The notes under the pieces were generated by a model. The model was not told the origin of the DNA. It did not search any database and saw nothing but the letters and a program-made list of their open reading frames with translations. Of a stretch of 64,000 nt of DNA, positions 63,201 through 64,000 are shown in pieces. Source of the stretch: Heterobilharzia americana (Eukaryota; Platyhelminthes; Trematoda; Strigeidida; Schistosomatidae); contig OX104127.1 in assembly GCA_944470555.2 (NCBI GenBank), positions 155,759,776 through 155,823,775 of the forward strand, read 5' to 3'. The position numbers and the translations under genes are program-made. Position 1 is the stretch's first letter; each line of letters opens with the position of its first letter.

Positions 63201-63890
63201 GATGAGACCCATTGAACATTTTTTACCTTTTGGGGGTGTATATTGATCATGGTCTTGACTTCTACCCTACAGCTCAGAGTAGATAAATTTTAGGCTTCTT
63301 TTGGATGAGTAGCAGTATATTTCGATCTGTCTTGCCAGTTCCTCGTTGAAGGCAGCCTTAGTATTATTACAGAGCAGTACTCGGATCGGTCTTCCAGTAG
63401 TACATTATTAACGTCAACTTAGGTGCTGAGACCAGCGTGTGACCACTTTCTAAGAACATGCTTCACAAAGATACAATCTTGCACAGATCTTCACTGACAA
63501 CTCAAAATGGTAATGCACTTGGCAACCTTCTGCAGGTTCGTGCAGTAGGTAGTGAGTCACACCTATTGTTTGAGGACCAATGACACTACATGACTATCCA
63601 GATCTCGTTAGATGGAGCAATATTTGAACCTGTGACCCAGTGGCTCCACTAATAACTAATGGCGACACGGTTTCATCTTCAGACAGAGCAGACAAAGCCA
63701 ATGTGGAACCTCGCACACAAGGACATCCAGTTCAAGTTGGCATACTTTACAATAGTATACAAAGAATAAGTTCATAGCAAAGACTGATAGTAATATGGGC
63801 AAAATTGTGTGCGAGGATAAACTATTTGAAGATAAAGATTAGTGTGAATAGTTAAGCTTTAGAGGACGTCAAAGAGTTAATACATCTGCG
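63201..63890. other. Unrecognised, with a tRNA-like scrap
   Basis: A - strand B-box-like GGTTCAAATATTGCTCCATC lies at about 63612-63634, preceded by a CAGTGGAGCCACTGGGTCAC segment. No gene supported. Confidence 0.4.
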
Positions 63891-63894
63891 TTCT

Positions 63895-64000
63895 TGTGAC
63901 CGATTTCCAGCCATATCAACAAGAGTCCCCAATCACTGATTCCTTTCGTCTCGAGGACCCCGACCAGACAGTTTACATCTCACCATATGGCTCAGACTAA
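63895..64000 (-). mobile_element. Family A-like 3' tail, cut by window edge
   Basis: - strand reads CCATATGGTGAGATGTAAAC, GGTCGGGGTCCTCGAGACGA and CAGTGATTGGGGACTCTTGT, the conserved 3'-end order. Confidence 0.65.

Overview
The window is nuclear DNA of a blood fluke (genus Schistosoma, or a very close relative). The evidence is a combination of features: AT-rich sequence, a 34-bp micro-intron next to kilobase-scale introns, hammerhead-ribozyme SINE-like repeats of the Sm-alpha type, GIY-YIG Penelope-like elements, RTE-like non-LTR retrotransposons with microsatellite tails, and a Gypsy remnant with a CHCC-type gag finger. The species cannot be fixed from the sequence alone.

Two host genes occupy most of the window and converge tail to tail. 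On the + strand, 1962-24671, is a complete eight-exon gene for a DNAJC17-type J-domain/RRM protein (293 aa). All splice phases were checked by hand and join into one open frame. On the - strand, 58292 down to 24835, are fifteen exons of a large gene. Its product has a Ser-rich N-terminal part with a coiled coil, a WD40 propeller and two C-terminal C2H2 zinc fingers, an architecture matching ZNF106. Its 5' end was not found. The two stop codons lie 164 bp apart, so the 3' UTRs very probably overlap.

The remainder is intron, mostly filled with transposable elements. 1-650 is a decayed Gypsy gag-protease on the - strand, and 1003-1747 is bounded by inverted repeats. Intron 3 of the DNAJC17 gene (5457-12745) holds scrambled copies of non-LTR family A and a GC-rich unrecognised block. 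Intron 4 holds a nested Penelope-like element with a visible target-site duplication inside a larger inverted-repeat copy. Introns 6 and 7 hold fragments of families B and A. Introns of the ZNF106-like gene hold long family B copies (32395-35635 -, 36816-37851 +, 42562-43868 -), a family A copy with an uninterrupted reverse transcriptase embedded in a (CATA)n tract (44379-47812), a Penelope-like copy with inverted termini (54370-55640) and several hammerhead/SINE-like units. Upstream of the last visible exon lies another family B copy (58625-61890 +), followed by decayed family A-like sequence to the end.

The most interesting arrangement is in the ZNF106-like gene. Two nearly identical, oppositely oriented ~1-kb family B copies sit in the introns on either side of exons 9 and 10. 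Those exons total 471 nt, keep phase 0 at both outer ends and contain no stop, so the geometry favours back-splicing to a circular RNA with an endless reading frame, or inversion of the exon pair. This is inference; the inverted repeats and the phases are read directly from the sequence.
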